A DNA stretch of 64,000 nucleotides, taken from NCBI RefSeq assembly GCF_004801255.1, contig NZ_CP036295.1, positions 1,376,001-1,440,000 of the forward strand, given 5' to 3'. This DNA comes from Desulfovibrio desulfuricans (GTDB lineage: Bacteria > Desulfobacterota > Desulfovibrionia > Desulfovibrionales > Desulfovibrionaceae). Shown here one piece after another: positions 1 through 9,030 of the stretch (positions are counted from its first letter, which is position 1; every line of letters starts with the position of its first letter). The notes below the pieces were generated by a model. It searched no databases. It was not told the DNA's origin and saw only the letters and a program-made list of their open reading frames with translations. The position numbers and the translations under genes are program-made.

Positions 1-1085
1 AGCTTGTATTCGCGGCTTCCGAGGCCCAGCGATTCGCCGTAGGCGAGCTGCACAGTGCCGCAGGTGTTGGGCCAGCGGGCGGTAAACTTGTCGGTTATCT
101 CGGCTGCGGGCAAGCCCGACGCAAGGGACGGCGCTTTTGACACCAGGTCAAAACAGGCCTGATCAAGGGCCACCGGGTCGGTTGAAGCCAGAATGCCCAG
201 GTCGGGAACCAGCGGCATGTCGCTCCATGGCGCGCAATCGCAGTCTGGCGTTACATTGAGTACAAAGTTGATATAGCAAATATTTTTTTTACGCCCTTTA
301 ACAACGCCGTAAGCATACTCCGTCATGCGTTCCATGAACGGTTGAATTTCTGTTTCCCAGTCGACGCTGATGGCCTTTTCGGGGCAGACGGTGATGCACT
401 CAAAGCAGCCGATGCATTTTGCAATGTCCACAACGCTCTTTTTGCTCTTCATGCTGAGGGCGTGTTGCGGGCATACCTTGACGCACTTGGCGCAGCCGAC
501 GCATTTTTTATCGCTCACAGACACATGGGTTGCGTGTTGCTCCTTTTTGCCGCGCACCCCTGCGCCGCCCATGGCCAGATTTTTTATGGCCCCGCCAAAG
601 CCCGCCATTTCGTGGCCCTTAAAATGCGACAGCACCACCATTGCCGGAGCGCGGCGAATCTCTGTGGCTATGTGCACCTCTTTGAAATGCTTGCCGTTAA
701 TGCGCACAGGTTGGTCGTTTTCGCCATACAGGCCGTCGGCAAGAATGACCGGCGCGTGCACAACCGACGGCGCAAAGCCGTGGGCATAGGCTGTTTGCAT
801 GTGGTCGACCGCGTTGTGGCGACTGCCGGAATACAGGGTGGTTGTATCAGTCAAAAAAGGCTTGCCGCCCGCTTCAACAATCTTGTCCACCACCTGTCGC
901 ACCAGTGTGGGGTTGAGATGGGTGTCGTTGCCGTATTCGCCAAAGTGCAGCTTTATGGCGGCGAGTTCTTTTTTCTTGATGATTTTCTTCAGGTTAAGGG
1001 CATCGCAAAGCCGGGCAACCTTGGCTATTTTGCTGTTGTCGTGCGAGCGGCAATGCATGTCTGCATAATAGACTGTGGCGGGCAT
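1..1085 (-). CDS. DUF362-type protein with two 4Fe-4S ferredoxin motifs (partial, 3' end outside window)
   Basis: The minus-strand frame is open from an ATG at 1085 to the window edge, giving about 361 codons, so the C-terminus is missing. The N-terminal part carries the KLHFGEYGN and LSHFKGHEMAGFGGAIKN segments typical of DUF362 proteins. In the middle are two bacterial ferredoxin motifs, CVGCAKCVKVCP and CIGCFECITVCP, that should bind two [4Fe-4S] clusters. There is no signal peptide, so it is probably a cytoplasmic electron-transfer or cluster-carrying protein; its substrate is unknown. It is divergent from upp and shares the intergenic region 1086-1296. The family assignment is strong, the function open. 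Confidence 0.85.
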   Translation of the reverse strand, partial: MPATVYYADMHCRSHDNSKIAKVARLCDALNLKKIIKKKELAAIKLHFGEYGNDTHLNPTLVRQVVDKIVEAGGKPFLTDTTTLYSGSRHNAVDHMQTAYAHGFAPSVVHAPVILADGLYGENDQPVRINGKHFKEVHIATEIRRAPAMVVLSHFKGHEMAGFGGAIKNLAMGGAGVRGKKEQHATHVSVSDKKCVGCAKCVKVCPQHALSMKSKKSVVDIAKCIGCFECITVCPEKAISVDWETEIQPFMERMTEYAYGVVKGRKKNICYINFVLNVTPDCDCAPWSDMPLVPDLGILASTDPVALDQACFDLVSKAPSLASGLPAAEITDKFTARWPNTCGTVQLAYGESLGLGSREYK

Positions 1086-1216
1086 GGTCTGACCTCCGAA
1101 TATGAGTGTTTGCGCGGCCGCAGGGCTGGCGCGGCAGAAGGGTTGCGCCCTGTGAGGCAGGCCTCACTCTACCGTAAGTCGGTTTGACAGAGCAATAGCG
1201 CAGCAGGAAAGTATGA

Positions 1217-1245
1217 TTGACATAACATGTGATTAAGAATAGCGT
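1217..1245 (+). promoter_or_regulatory. candidate sigma-70 promoter for upp-uraA
   Basis: A perfect TTGACA at 1217-1222 is followed after 17 nt by TAGCGT at 1240-1245. The -35 is consensus; the -10 keeps only T, A and the final T. It sits about 50 nt before the upp start. Inference from sequence only. Confidence 0.4.
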
Positions 1246-1296
1246 ATTTCGGTTTTAATTTTTTTTATCCGCCCGTATGTAAGGTAAGGAGGCGTT

Positions 1297-1923
1297 ATGG
1301 CCGTTTATGTCGTTGATCATCCTCTTGTGCGCCACAAGCTGGGCATTTTGCGCATGGGGGCCACCTCCACGCGCGAGTTCCGTACCGTTTCCAACGAAAT
1401 TGCGCGCTTGCTGATTTACGAAGCCACCAAGGGCTTTCGCACCGAAAAGCACACCGTCGAAGGCTGGGCCGGACCGGTGGAAATTGAGGTCATTTCGGGC
1501 AAGATGGTGACGGTTGTGCCCATTTTGCGCGCGGGCCTTGGCCTGATGGACGGCGTGCTGGACATGATACCCGGCGCCAAGATCAGCGTCGTGGGGCTGT
1601 ATCGCAACGAAGAAACGCTCGAACCCGTTGAATATTACGTAAAGCTCGCCACCGACATGGATCAGCGGCTGGCTATCATTCTCGACCCCATGCTGGCCAC
1701 TGGCGGATCGCTCATCGCCGCCATCAGCCTGCTCAAGCGCCATGGCTGCAAGCAGATATGCAGCCTCAACCTTGTGTGCGCCCCCGAGGGGCTCTCAAAG
1801 GTGCAGGCCGCCCACCCAGACGTGGACATTTACACGGCCGCCATCGATTCGCATCTGAATGAAAACGGCTATATCATCCCTGGTCTCGGCGACGCCGGCG
1901 ACCGTATCTTCGGAACCAAGTAG
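1297..1923 (+). CDS. upp: uracil phosphoribosyltransferase
   Basis: This 208-residue protein has the usual length for Upp, which makes UMP from uracil and PRPP in pyrimidine salvage. The PRPP-binding loop [11 protein letters not shown] lies at about residues 127-137. The uracil-binding C-terminal segment [11 protein letters not shown] is intact near residue 200. The ATG at 1297 is preceded by a strong AAGGAGG with good spacing. It is followed after only 10 nt by the uracil permease gene, so the pair works as uptake plus trapping. It is a complete, unremarkable housekeeping gene. Confidence 0.97.
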   Translation: MAVYVVDHPLVRHKLGILRMGATSTREFRTVSNEIARLLIYEATKGFRTEKHTVEGWAGPVEIEVISGKMVTVVPILRAGLGLMDGVLDMIPGAKISVVGLYRNEETLEPVEYYVKLATDMDQRLAIILDPMLATGGSLIAAISLLKRHGCKQICSLNLVCAPEGLSKVQAAHPDVDIYTAAIDSHLNENGYIIPGLGDAGDRIFGTK

Positions 1924-1933
1924 CGAGGATCCC

Positions 1934-3193
1934 ATGAGCTCAGCCAGCGCGCGGCGCGAAATTGCACCCACTGACTATAATTTTCGCTTCAGGGATTGCC
2001 TTATCGGCGCACAGATGCTTTTTGTGGCCTTTGGCGCTCTGGTTCTGGTGCCCCTCCTGACCGGGCTCGACAGCAACGTAGCCCTGTTTACCGCCGGTGT
2101 GGGCACGCTGCTTTTTCAGGTGTGCACCCGGGGCAAAGTCCCTATCTTTCTTGCCTCCTCCTTTGCCTTTATTGCACCCATCATCTACGGCGTGCAGACC
2201 TGGGGCATGGCGCAAACCCTTGGCGGGCTGGTGTGCTCGGGTCTTGTGTACTTTTTGCTGAGCGGGCTTATCCGCTGGCGCGGCACTGACGTGGTGCTGC
2301 GCGTGCTGCCGCCCATCGTGACCGGCCCGGTCATCATGGTTATCGGTCTTATTCTGGCCCCGGTGGCGGTGCACATGGCCCTTGGCAAAACCGGCGACGG
2401 CGCTGTGGTGCTTGTGCCCGAAAATACCGCCCTGTGGATATCAATGACTTCGCTGGCCGTTACCGTGCTGGTGTCGCTGCTGGGCAAGGGATTTTTGCGG
2501 CTCATGCCCATTTTGTGCGGTATTGCCGCCGGGTTTATGGTTTCCATCTTCCTTGGCGTGGGCGACTGGACCAATATTGCCGCCACCCCCTGGCTGCGGA
2601 TGCCATCGTTTACCTCCCCCGAATTTGCCTGGGAGCCGATACTTTTTATCATGCCCATTACGCTGGCCCCCGCCATTGAACACTTTGGCGACATTGTGGC
2701 CATCAGCTCCATCACCGGACGCGACTATCTTAAAGACCCCGGCGTGCACGCCACCATGTTTGGCGACGGCGTCGCCACCATGGCCGCTGGTTTTGTAGGC
2801 GGCCCGCCCTGCACCACCTATGCCGAAGTTATCGGCGCGGTCAGCCTGACGCGGGTGTTTAACCCCGCAGTCATGACCTGGGCGGCCATGTGCGCCATCT
2901 TGCTGTCGTTTGTGGCCAAAATCGGCGCTTTTCTCGGTTCTATCCCCGTGCCTGTCATGGGCGGCATCATGATTCTGCTCTTTGGCGCAATCATGGTGGT
3001 GGGCCTCAACACGCTGGTGCGTGCGGGCAAGGATTTGATGGAACCGCGCAATATGATCATTGTGGCGCTGATCATCATCTTTGGCGTGGGCGGCATGCAG
3101 TTCAGCATCGGTTCGTTCAAGCTCGGCGGCATCGGCCTTGCGGCGCTTACGGGCGTTGCGCTCAACCTTTTGCTGCCTAAAAGCCGTTCGTAG
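1934..3193 (+). CDS. uraA: uracil permease (NCS2 / uracil-xanthine permease family)
   Basis: A 419-residue hydrophobic protein with about 12-14 predicted membrane segments and NCS2-type motifs, such as PAIEHFGDIVAISSITGRD in the second half and GGPPCTTYAE after it. It should import uracil by proton symport across the inner membrane. I place the start at ATG 1934, 10 nt after the upp stop and behind GAGGATCCC. The frame is open further upstream inside upp, but that extension has no ribosome site and would overlap Upp. Linkage to upp favours uracil rather than xanthine as substrate. A strong terminator follows at 3236-3270. Confidence 0.93.
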   Translation: MSSASARREIAPTDYNFRFRDCLIGAQMLFVAFGALVLVPLLTGLDSNVALFTAGVGTLLFQVCTRGKVPIFLASSFAFIAPIIYGVQTWGMAQTLGGLVCSGLVYFLLSGLIRWRGTDVVLRVLPPIVTGPVIMVIGLILAPVAVHMALGKTGDGAVVLVPENTALWISMTSLAVTVLVSLLGKGFLRLMPILCGIAAGFMVSIFLGVGDWTNIAATPWLRMPSFTSPEFAWEPILFIMPITLAPAIEHFGDIVAISSITGRDYLKDPGVHATMFGDGVATMAAGFVGGPPCTTYAEVIGAVSLTRVFNPAVMTWAAMCAILLSFVAKIGAFLGSIPVPVMGGIMILLFGAIMVVGLNTLVRAGKDLMEPRNMIIVALIIIFGVGGMQFSIGSFKLGGIGLAALTGVALNLLLPKSRS

Positions 3194-3235
3194 ACTGCCC
3201 TTGCCGGGCGCTCTGGCGAACCTTGCGATTACAGT

Positions 3236-3270
3236 GCGGTATGGCGATTACGTCATACCGCTTTTTTTTT
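3236..3270 (+). terminator. intrinsic terminator after upp-uraA
   Basis: GCGGTATG at 3236-3243 pairs with CATACCGC at 3254-3261. The stem can extend inward through a G-T pair and CG/CG to an ATTA loop. A run of nine T follows at 3262-3270. Confidence 0.93.
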
Positions 3271-3584
3271 ATTGGCGTCGTGGCGGGGCAGGGCGTGTTG
3301 CTGCCTTGCCTCGCGGCCACTGCATGGCCGGGTGTGACCATAGTCACAGTGATGATTTTTTGAGGATAGCGTGGTAGTTGTAAAAAATATTCACGTACTA
3401 TGCCGCAGCCGATGCTTGCGGTGGGCTGTGCGATTTTCTGACGCGGGCGTGGTACGCTGTATGCATTACTCGCCGGGGCAGGAGGGTTTTTGCCGCCGAC
3501 AGGGCGGCGCAGGCTGGCGTGAGCGCCGCTGGCAGTCTTGATGACTGGTTCCCCTGCTTTTTGACGCCTTCATGAGGAGTGCGC
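3271..3584. other. intergenic region upstream of the sugar cluster
   Basis: About 310 nt without a convincing gene. It must hold the promoter of the downstream cluster, but no clear -35/-10 pair was found; the AT-rich stretch near 3378-3405 is the likeliest place. No ops (GGCGGTAG) element of the RfaH type was seen. A ribosome site GAGGAG at 3574-3579 ends the region. Confidence 0.5.
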
Positions 3585-4886
3585 ATGTTTGACGATGCTT
3601 TTCGGGCAGAAATAACCGCCATGATCAGGCAGCGCGAGGTTGCTGCCGAGACCTTTGTTGCGGGCGCATCGTCGGTTCCTGTGTCGGGCAAGCTCATAGG
3701 CAGGGACGAAATAAGCTGCATGGTCGAAGCCGCTCTGGACGGATGGCTCACAGCAGGGCGCTTTAACAGCGAGTTTGAAAGCCTGCTGGCCGATTTTTTG
3801 GGCGCGCGGCATGTGCTGACGGTCAATTCCGGCTCATCGGCCAACCTTGTGGCGCTGTCGGCGCTTACCTCGCCCATGCTTGGCGAGCGGCGCATCTTGC
3901 CGGGGGACGAAATAATTACCGCCGCGGCGGGGTTTCCCACCACCATCGCCCCCATATTGCAGGTGGGCGCGACGCCTGTTTTTGTGGATATTGACCCGCA
4001 AACGTGGAACGTGACGCCCGCAGCGGTTGCCCGCGCCATTACGCCCAAAACAAGGGGCGTTGTGCTGGCGCATACCCTGGGCATGCCCTATGACGCCGAA
4101 GCGTTGCGCCAGCTGTGCGACCAGCATGGGCTGTGGCTTGTCGAGGACTGCTGCGACGCCCTTGGCGCGCGCTGGAACGGCAGGCTTACGGGCTCGTTTG
4201 GGCATATCGGCACGCTTTCTTTTTATCCGGCCCACCACATTACCACGGGCGAGGGGGGGGCCGTATTTACCAATGATCCCCGGCTTGCCCGCGCCATGGA
4301 GTCGTTCCGTGACTGGGGCCGTCATTGCCACTGTCGCCCTGGGCAGGACAACGCCTGCGGCAAAAGGTACGACGGCCAGTACGGCGACCTGCCTCAGGGC
4401 TATGACCACAAATATGTGTACTCGCACGCGGGCTACAACCTCAAGATGACAGACATGGCGGCTGCCTGCGGCGTGGCGCAGATGCGCCGCCTGCCAGGCT
4501 TCGTCGAGGCCCGCCGCCGCAACTACGCATACCTGCACGGGCGGCTTGCCGGCTGCCCGTGGTTTGACTTGCCGCAGCTGCCGCCGCAGGCCGAGCCGTC
4601 GTGGTTCGGGTTTCCCGTCATTTTGCGGCAGGGCGCTCCCGTAGCGCGGCTTGAGCTGCTGCGGGGGCTGGAGGCCCGGCGCATCGGCACACGCCTGCTT
4701 TTTGCGGGCAACGCCGTGCGTCAGCCCTTTATGCAGGGGCGCACTTACCGTTGCGACGGGGCGCTGACCAATTCGGACGCCATCATGGAGCGCGGGTTCT
4801 GGCTCGGCGTATGGCCGGGCCTGACGGAAGAAATGCTGCGCTACGTTGCTGATTCTCTGCTGACGCTGCTTGAGGGGCATAAATGA
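3585..4886 (+). CDS. rfbH: CDP-4-keto-6-deoxy-D-glucose 3-dehydrase (RfbH/DdhC, E1-type PMP enzyme)
   Basis: DegT/AHBA-type fold of 433 residues. Two features identify the E1 dehydrase rather than an ordinary sugar aminotransferase. The PLP-anchoring lysine is replaced by histidine in the HHITTGEGG motif (His217/His218). Cysteines 190, 248, 250 and 258 exactly follow the C-X57-C-X1-C-X7-C spacing known for the E1 [2Fe-2S] cluster. The reaction removes the 3-hydroxyl of CDP-4-keto-6-deoxyglucose, with a separate iron-sulfur flavin reductase (E3). No E3 gene is seen in the window. ATG 3585 is chosen because GAGGAG lies 5 nt upstream; an in-frame GTG at 3579 overlaps that site. The downstream gene overlaps by 4 nt. 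Confidence 0.94.
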   Translation: MFDDAFRAEITAMIRQREVAAETFVAGASSVPVSGKLIGRDEISCMVEAALDGWLTAGRFNSEFESLLADFLGARHVLTVNSGSSANLVALSALTSPMLGERRILPGDEIITAAAGFPTTIAPILQVGATPVFVDIDPQTWNVTPAAVARAITPKTRGVVLAHTLGMPYDAEALRQLCDQHGLWLVEDCCDALGARWNGRLTGSFGHIGTLSFYPAHHITTGEGGAVFTNDPRLARAMESFRDWGRHCHCRPGQDNACGKRYDGQYGDLPQGYDHKYVYSHAGYNLKMTDMAAACGVAQMRRLPGFVEARRRNYAYLHGRLAGCPWFDLPQLPPQAEPSWFGFPVILRQGAPVARLELLRGLEARRIGTRLLFAGNAVRQPFMQGRTYRCDGALTNSDAIMERGFWLGVWPGLTEEMLRYVADSLLTLLEGHK

Positions 4887-5449
4887 TGCTGCTGCACCGC
4901 GCCATGCTCTGCTCGCCCATGAGCATCAGCCATGTGGTCATTGATGTGGACGGAACCCTTACTGACGGCGGCATCTGCTACGACGCCACCGGCAACGAGC
5001 TCAAGACCTTTTGCACACGGGACGGAGCGGGGCTTTTTGCGGCGCGCAGGGCAGGGATTGCGCTGGTTGTTCTCACCAGCCGCGAGAGCGTCGCCGTGCA
5101 GAGGCGCGCGGCCGATTTTCAGGTGGACATCCTGCAGCAGAACGTGACCGGCAAGCGCCGCTGGCTGCTTGATTTTATGGAAAAAAACTGTCTTGGCAGG
5201 GAGCATCTGGCATATATAGGCGACGACCTCAACGATTACGCCGCCATGGAGCTGGCGTGTTTTGTGGGCTGCCCCAAGGACGCCTGCCCCGAGGTCAGGG
5301 CTGTGGCCAACTATGTCGCGCCGCGCTGCGGCGGCCACGGGGCCGTGCGCGACGTGCTGCGCTGTCTGCTGACCCTGCGGGGACAGTGGGACGACGCCGT
5401 GCGGGCTGTGTACGGCATTGACGCCTGGCGCGCCGACGCCGCCCGGTAG
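4883..5449 (+). CDS. KdsC-like HAD phosphatase of a sugar pathway
   Basis: A 188-residue HAD-superfamily protein. The nucleophile motif DVDGTLTDGG is near residue 22, and the acidic motif IGDDLNDYAAME is near residue 113. This is the arrangement of KdsC/NeuB-partner phosphatases, which release phosphate from KDO-8-phosphate or a 9-phosphononulosonate. The start overlaps the rfbH stop by ATGA, showing translational coupling. A NeuB-like synthase lies two genes downstream, so the simplest role is removal of phosphate from its product. The alternative is a dedicated KdsC working in core LPS. The exact substrate cannot be read from sequence. Confidence 0.82.
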   Translation: MMLLHRAMLCSPMSISHVVIDVDGTLTDGGICYDATGNELKTFCTRDGAGLFAARRAGIALVVLTSRESVAVQRRAADFQVDILQQNVTGKRRWLLDFMEKNCLGREHLAYIGDDLNDYAAMELACFVGCPKDACPEVRAVANYVAPRCGGHGAVRDVLRCLLTLRGQWDDAVRAVYGIDAWRADAAR

Positions 5450-5521
5450 GCGCTGAAATTTCTTTTATTTTACGCTGGGCAAACATACCGTAACCATCAT
5501 TTGCTCTGCACTGGGGGAACT

Positions 5522-7357
5522 GTGAAACTGCGCGTTGCCGATGTGATGATGAACGAACTGTCCCGCCAGGGTCTGAAGCACGTGTTCATGCTCAGCGGCG
5601 GGGGCATCATGTACCTGATGGACGCGCTGGCAACAAGCGATCTGCGGCATGTGTGCTGCCACCACGAGCAGGCCGCAGCCATTGCCGCCCAGGCCTACGC
5701 CATGCAGTGCGGCGGTTTGGGAGCCTGCCTTGTGACCACCGGCCCTGGCGGCGCCAATGCGCTGACCGGCTGCGCTGCTGCCTATGTGGATTCCACCCCG
5801 CTGATCTTTATTTCCGGCCAGGTAAAGACGGCTGACTTTGCTTCGCTGCGCAAGGTGCGGCAGTTTGGCGCGCAGGAAAACGACATTGTTTCCATGGCCC
5901 GGCCTGTGACCAAGTATGCCGTGCGGGTGGACGACCCCCGGCAGGCCCTGTTTGAGCTGCAAAAGGCCCTGTACATTGCCGCGCACGGGCGTCGCGGCCC
6001 GGTGTGGGTCGATGTTCCGCTGGATGTGCAGAGCGCCATGGTCGACGTGCCGACCCTGCCGCTGTTTGACCCTTCGCGCGAGGCCGGTTGGTGCACGGAC
6101 GACATGGCCGCGCAGCTTCATCCCGATGTTTGCGTTTTGGACGAGGGAGTGGCGGCAGTGCTGCATAAGCTTGCAACCTGCCGCAGACCTTTGCTCTATG
6201 CCGGGCACGGCGTTGCCGCCTCCGGCGCTGAGGATCTGTTCCGCACTTTGGCGCGGCGGCTGGGCGCGCCTGTGGCCGCGAGCTGGCGCGGGCTGGGCAT
6301 TATGGACGGCGACGACAGGCTGTTTTTTGGCAGCCCGGGGCTGCAGGCCCCCCGTTATGCCAACATGATCACGCAGGCGGCGGATTTTTTGCTGGTGCTG
6401 GGTTCGCGTCTGGACAACATGATAACGGCCTTTTCTGAACGCAATTTTGCCAGGCGGGCTGCCAAGGTCGTTGTGGACCTGGACGCGGCGGAGATGGACA
6501 AACTGGACATGCCCGATGTTGTACGCGTGCGCGGCGATGTGCGGCAGTTTCTTGAACGGCTGCTGGCCGCGCTGCCCGAGCAGCCCCGGCAGGTCTCCGC
6601 TGAATGGCGCGAATTCTGCACCGGTTTGCGTTGCCGGTTTCCCCTGCTGGAAGAAAAGCAGGCGGCCCCCCTGCGTGGGACCGACCTTTACCGGCTGACG
6701 GCGGCTGTGGGCCGTGCCGCCTCGGCAGATGACGCCGTGGTGGTCTCTTCCACCAGCCGTTGCAACACGGCCGGGCACCTGGCCTTTTGCTACAGGCAGG
6801 GGCAGCGGCCTGTTTCGTCCATGGGCATGGGGTCCATGGGCTTTGCCTTGCCTTCGGTCGTGGGCGCGTGGTTCGCCTCGGGCAAAAAACGCGTGATCAT
6901 GCTTGAGGGCGACGGTTCTTTGCAGCTCAACATCCAGGAATTGCAGACAATTGTTTATCACGGCATCGACGCCAAGCTGTTTGTTTTTTCCAACAGCGGC
7001 TATGCGGCCATTGCCACCATGCAGGACCGCAATTTCGACGGCCGGCATGTGGGCAGCGACGCGCCCAGCGGCGTGAGCATGCCCAGTCTGCAGCGCATTG
7101 CCGGGGCCTACGGGTTGCCCTATGTGCGCATTGAGGACGACAGCCAGATAGAAAAGGGCGTTCAGTCCGCGATGCAGACAAAAGGCCCGGTGCTGTGCGA
7201 GGTACTGGGCGATATGGCCTTTGACGAAATTCCCAAATGTATTTCGTATGTGAACACAGAGGGCAAGCGGGTATCCGCAGCGCTGGAAAATCCCTTTCCA
7301 TTTTTATCGGAATCAGTGGTGCGCGAGATTTTTGAGCGTTTTGACACAACAGAATAA
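5522..7357 (+). CDS. thiamine-diphosphate-dependent enzyme, acetolactate-synthase-like (YerE candidate)
   Basis: About 611 residues with the three-domain layout of acetolactate synthase. The N-terminal Pyr domain has the HHEQAAAIAAQAYA glutamate motif (about residue 45-55). A central Rossmann-like domain contains LGSRLDNM. The C-terminal PP domain has EGDGSLQLN and FSNSGY, the Mg/ThDP motif. No small regulatory subunit gene is nearby, so amino-acid biosynthesis is unlikely. In yersiniose biosynthesis YerE, a member of this fold, transfers a C2 unit from pyruvate to CDP-4-keto-3,6-dideoxyglucose, the product of RfbG and RfbH, both present here. That makes a branched-chain sugar the best guess. 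GTG 5522 has GGGGGA just upstream; a TTG at 5501 is the alternative. Confidence 0.8.
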   Translation: MKLRVADVMMNELSRQGLKHVFMLSGGGIMYLMDALATSDLRHVCCHHEQAAAIAAQAYAMQCGGLGACLVTTGPGGANALTGCAAAYVDSTPLIFISGQVKTADFASLRKVRQFGAQENDIVSMARPVTKYAVRVDDPRQALFELQKALYIAAHGRRGPVWVDVPLDVQSAMVDVPTLPLFDPSREAGWCTDDMAAQLHPDVCVLDEGVAAVLHKLATCRRPLLYAGHGVAASGAEDLFRTLARRLGAPVAASWRGLGIMDGDDRLFFGSPGLQAPRYANMITQAADFLLVLGSRLDNMITAFSERNFARRAAKVVVDLDAAEMDKLDMPDVVRVRGDVRQFLERLLAALPEQPRQVSAEWREFCTGLRCRFPLLEEKQAAPLRGTDLYRLTAAVGRAASADDAVVVSSTSRCNTAGHLAFCYRQGQRPVSSMGMGSMGFALPSVVGAWFASGKKRVIMLEGDGSLQLNIQELQTIVYHGIDAKLFVFSNSGYAAIATMQDRNFDGRHVGSDAPSGVSMPSLQRIAGAYGLPYVRIEDDSQIEKGVQSAMQTKGPVLCEVLGDMAFDEIPKCISYVNTEGKRVSAALENPFPFLSESVVREIFERFDTTE

Positions 7358-7368
7358 GGACACGCAGC

Positions 7369-8886
7369 ATGGAGAGTTCTTCATTGCCCCTGTTTGTTTT
7401 TGAGATGGCCAACAACCATCAGGGCAGCCTTGAGCATGGTCGGCGCATTGTCGAGGGCATGGCGCGCAGCGCGGCCCCCTATGCCGGACGCTTTCGCTTT
7501 GCCGTAAAGTTTCAGTACCGCGATCTCGACACCTTTATTCACCCGCGCATGCGGGGCAGAACCGACGTAAAAAACATCAAGCGCTTTGAAGATACCCGGC
7601 TGAGCCGTGATGAATTTTCCAGCCTGTTCGACTGCGTGCGGCAGCACGGCATGCTGACCATGTGCACGCCCTTTGATGAGGCCTCTGCCGTGCGCATCGG
7701 CGAGGAGGGCTTTGACATCATCAAGATCGCCAGTTGCTCCTTTGCCGATTGGCCGCTTATGGAGGCAGTGGCGCAGACCCGCTTGCCGGTCATCGCCTCT
7801 GCGGCCGGATGCGGGCTGGAGGTTATCCGCAATGTGCTGTCGTTTTTTCAGCACCGGCGCATCCCCATTTCGCTGATGCACTGCGTGGGTGAATACCCCA
7901 CGCCCAACGAGCACCTGCAGATGAACCAGATTGATGTTTTCAGGCGCGAATTTCCCGAGGCGCCGATTGGTTTTTCCACCCACGAGGCCCCGGACAACCT
8001 GGAACCGGTAAAAATTGCCGTGGCCAAGGGCGCGCGCATATTTGAAAAGCACGTGGGCGTGCCGACGGAGAGCATCACGCTCAACGGTTATTCGGCCAAT
8101 CCCGATCAGGTGGCGGCGTGGCTGGCGGCGGCTGCCGAGGCCTATGACATCTGCGGGCAGGAGCAGGGGCGTTCGGCCCCGCAGCCCAAGGAGCTTGCTG
8201 ACCTCGCGGCCCTGCGGCGCGGTGTGTTTGCCAGGGTTGATCTGCCTGCGGGCAGCGTGCTGGACGGCTCGAACATCTATTATGCTTTTCCTTGCCAGCC
8301 GGGGCAGGTCATTGCGCAGGATATGTCCAAGTACACCCGGTTTGTGCTTAAAGAGCCGCTGGCGGCCGACGCCGCCGTCATGCAGCCGCAGGTGGACATT
8401 GACCGCAGCCTGCAGCGCCTTGTGGCCGGGTACGTTGAGCGCATCGCCGCGCTGCTCAAGAGCAGCAACGCCGTTGTGCCTTTTGACAGCGAATGCGAGC
8501 TCTCGCACCACTACGGCATTGAAAGGTTCACCGAGGTTGGTCTTGTGCTTATCAACTGCGTCAACAGGGAATACTGCAAAAAATTGCTCGTGCTGTTGCC
8601 CGGTCAGACCCACCCTCTGCATTATCATGTAAAAAAAGAGGAAACGTTTATTATCCTGCACGGCGACCTCACGGTTATATGCAGCGATAACGAGCGCACC
8701 CTTACCCGTGGCGACACCATGACTGTCGAGCGGGGCACGCCGCACAGTTTCTCGAGCAAACACGGCTGTGTTTTTGAAGAAATTTCTTCCACGCACTGCT
8801 CTGACGATTCGTTTTATGAGGACAAGGGCGGATTTACGTTTCCGCGCAAAACAAAGGTGTATTTGACCAAGGATGTCCTTTGCTAG
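7369..8886 (+). CDS. NeuB/SpsE-family sialic-acid-synthase-like enzyme fused to a cupin
   Basis: 505 residues. The N-terminal 250 residues form a NeuB-type TIM barrel (FEMANNHQG at the start, IKIASCSF, CVGEYPTP, FSTHE, FEKH); this fold condenses PEP with a sugar aldehyde. Residues about 255-345 resemble the SAF domain (RRGVFARVDLPAGSVL). The C-terminal 120 residues are a cupin with HPLHYHVKKEETF and GTPHSF, a plausible metal site. The gene starts 11 nt after the ThDP gene. Fusion to a cupin suggests that the enzyme also isomerises, epimerises or senses its sugar. No CMP-sugar synthetase (NeuA) is in the window, so the activated product is unknown. Confidence 0.88.
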   Translation: MESSSLPLFVFEMANNHQGSLEHGRRIVEGMARSAAPYAGRFRFAVKFQYRDLDTFIHPRMRGRTDVKNIKRFEDTRLSRDEFSSLFDCVRQHGMLTMCTPFDEASAVRIGEEGFDIIKIASCSFADWPLMEAVAQTRLPVIASAAGCGLEVIRNVLSFFQHRRIPISLMHCVGEYPTPNEHLQMNQIDVFRREFPEAPIGFSTHEAPDNLEPVKIAVAKGARIFEKHVGVPTESITLNGYSANPDQVAAWLAAAAEAYDICGQEQGRSAPQPKELADLAALRRGVFARVDLPAGSVLDGSNIYYAFPCQPGQVIAQDMSKYTRFVLKEPLAADAAVMQPQVDIDRSLQRLVAGYVERIAALLKSSNAVVPFDSECELSHHYGIERFTEVGLVLINCVNREYCKKLLVLLPGQTHPLHYHVKKEETFIILHGDLTVICSDNERTLTRGDTMTVERGTPHSFSSKHGCVFEEISSTHCSDDSFYEDKGGFTFPRKTKVYLTKDVLC

Positions 8887-9030
8887 CGTTGCGGCTGGCA
8901 GCAGAAACCCGGCGCAGGACAAGGCCGCGCAGCCTGGGCGTCAGGCTGCTTTGTGCCGTCGCGGCGGCGCAAAATTGGGCGTGACAGCTTCTTAACCTCC
9001 TGAAGTACCGTTGTTTTGAGGATGTATGCT

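Noticed and set aside
342..1187. Plus-strand frame across the DUF362 gene
   Set aside because: It is antisense to a clear iron-sulfur protein with two ferredoxin motifs and lacks any recognisable domain.
1859..1933. Upstream start of uraA within upp
   Set aside because: There is a proper start 10 nt after the upp stop with its own ribosome site.
3579..3584. GTG start of rfbH
   Set aside because: It overlaps the GAGGAG ribosome site that serves ATG 3585.
3271..3584. JUMPstart/ops element for RfaH control of the sugar cluster
   Set aside because: The GGCGGTAG core was not found.
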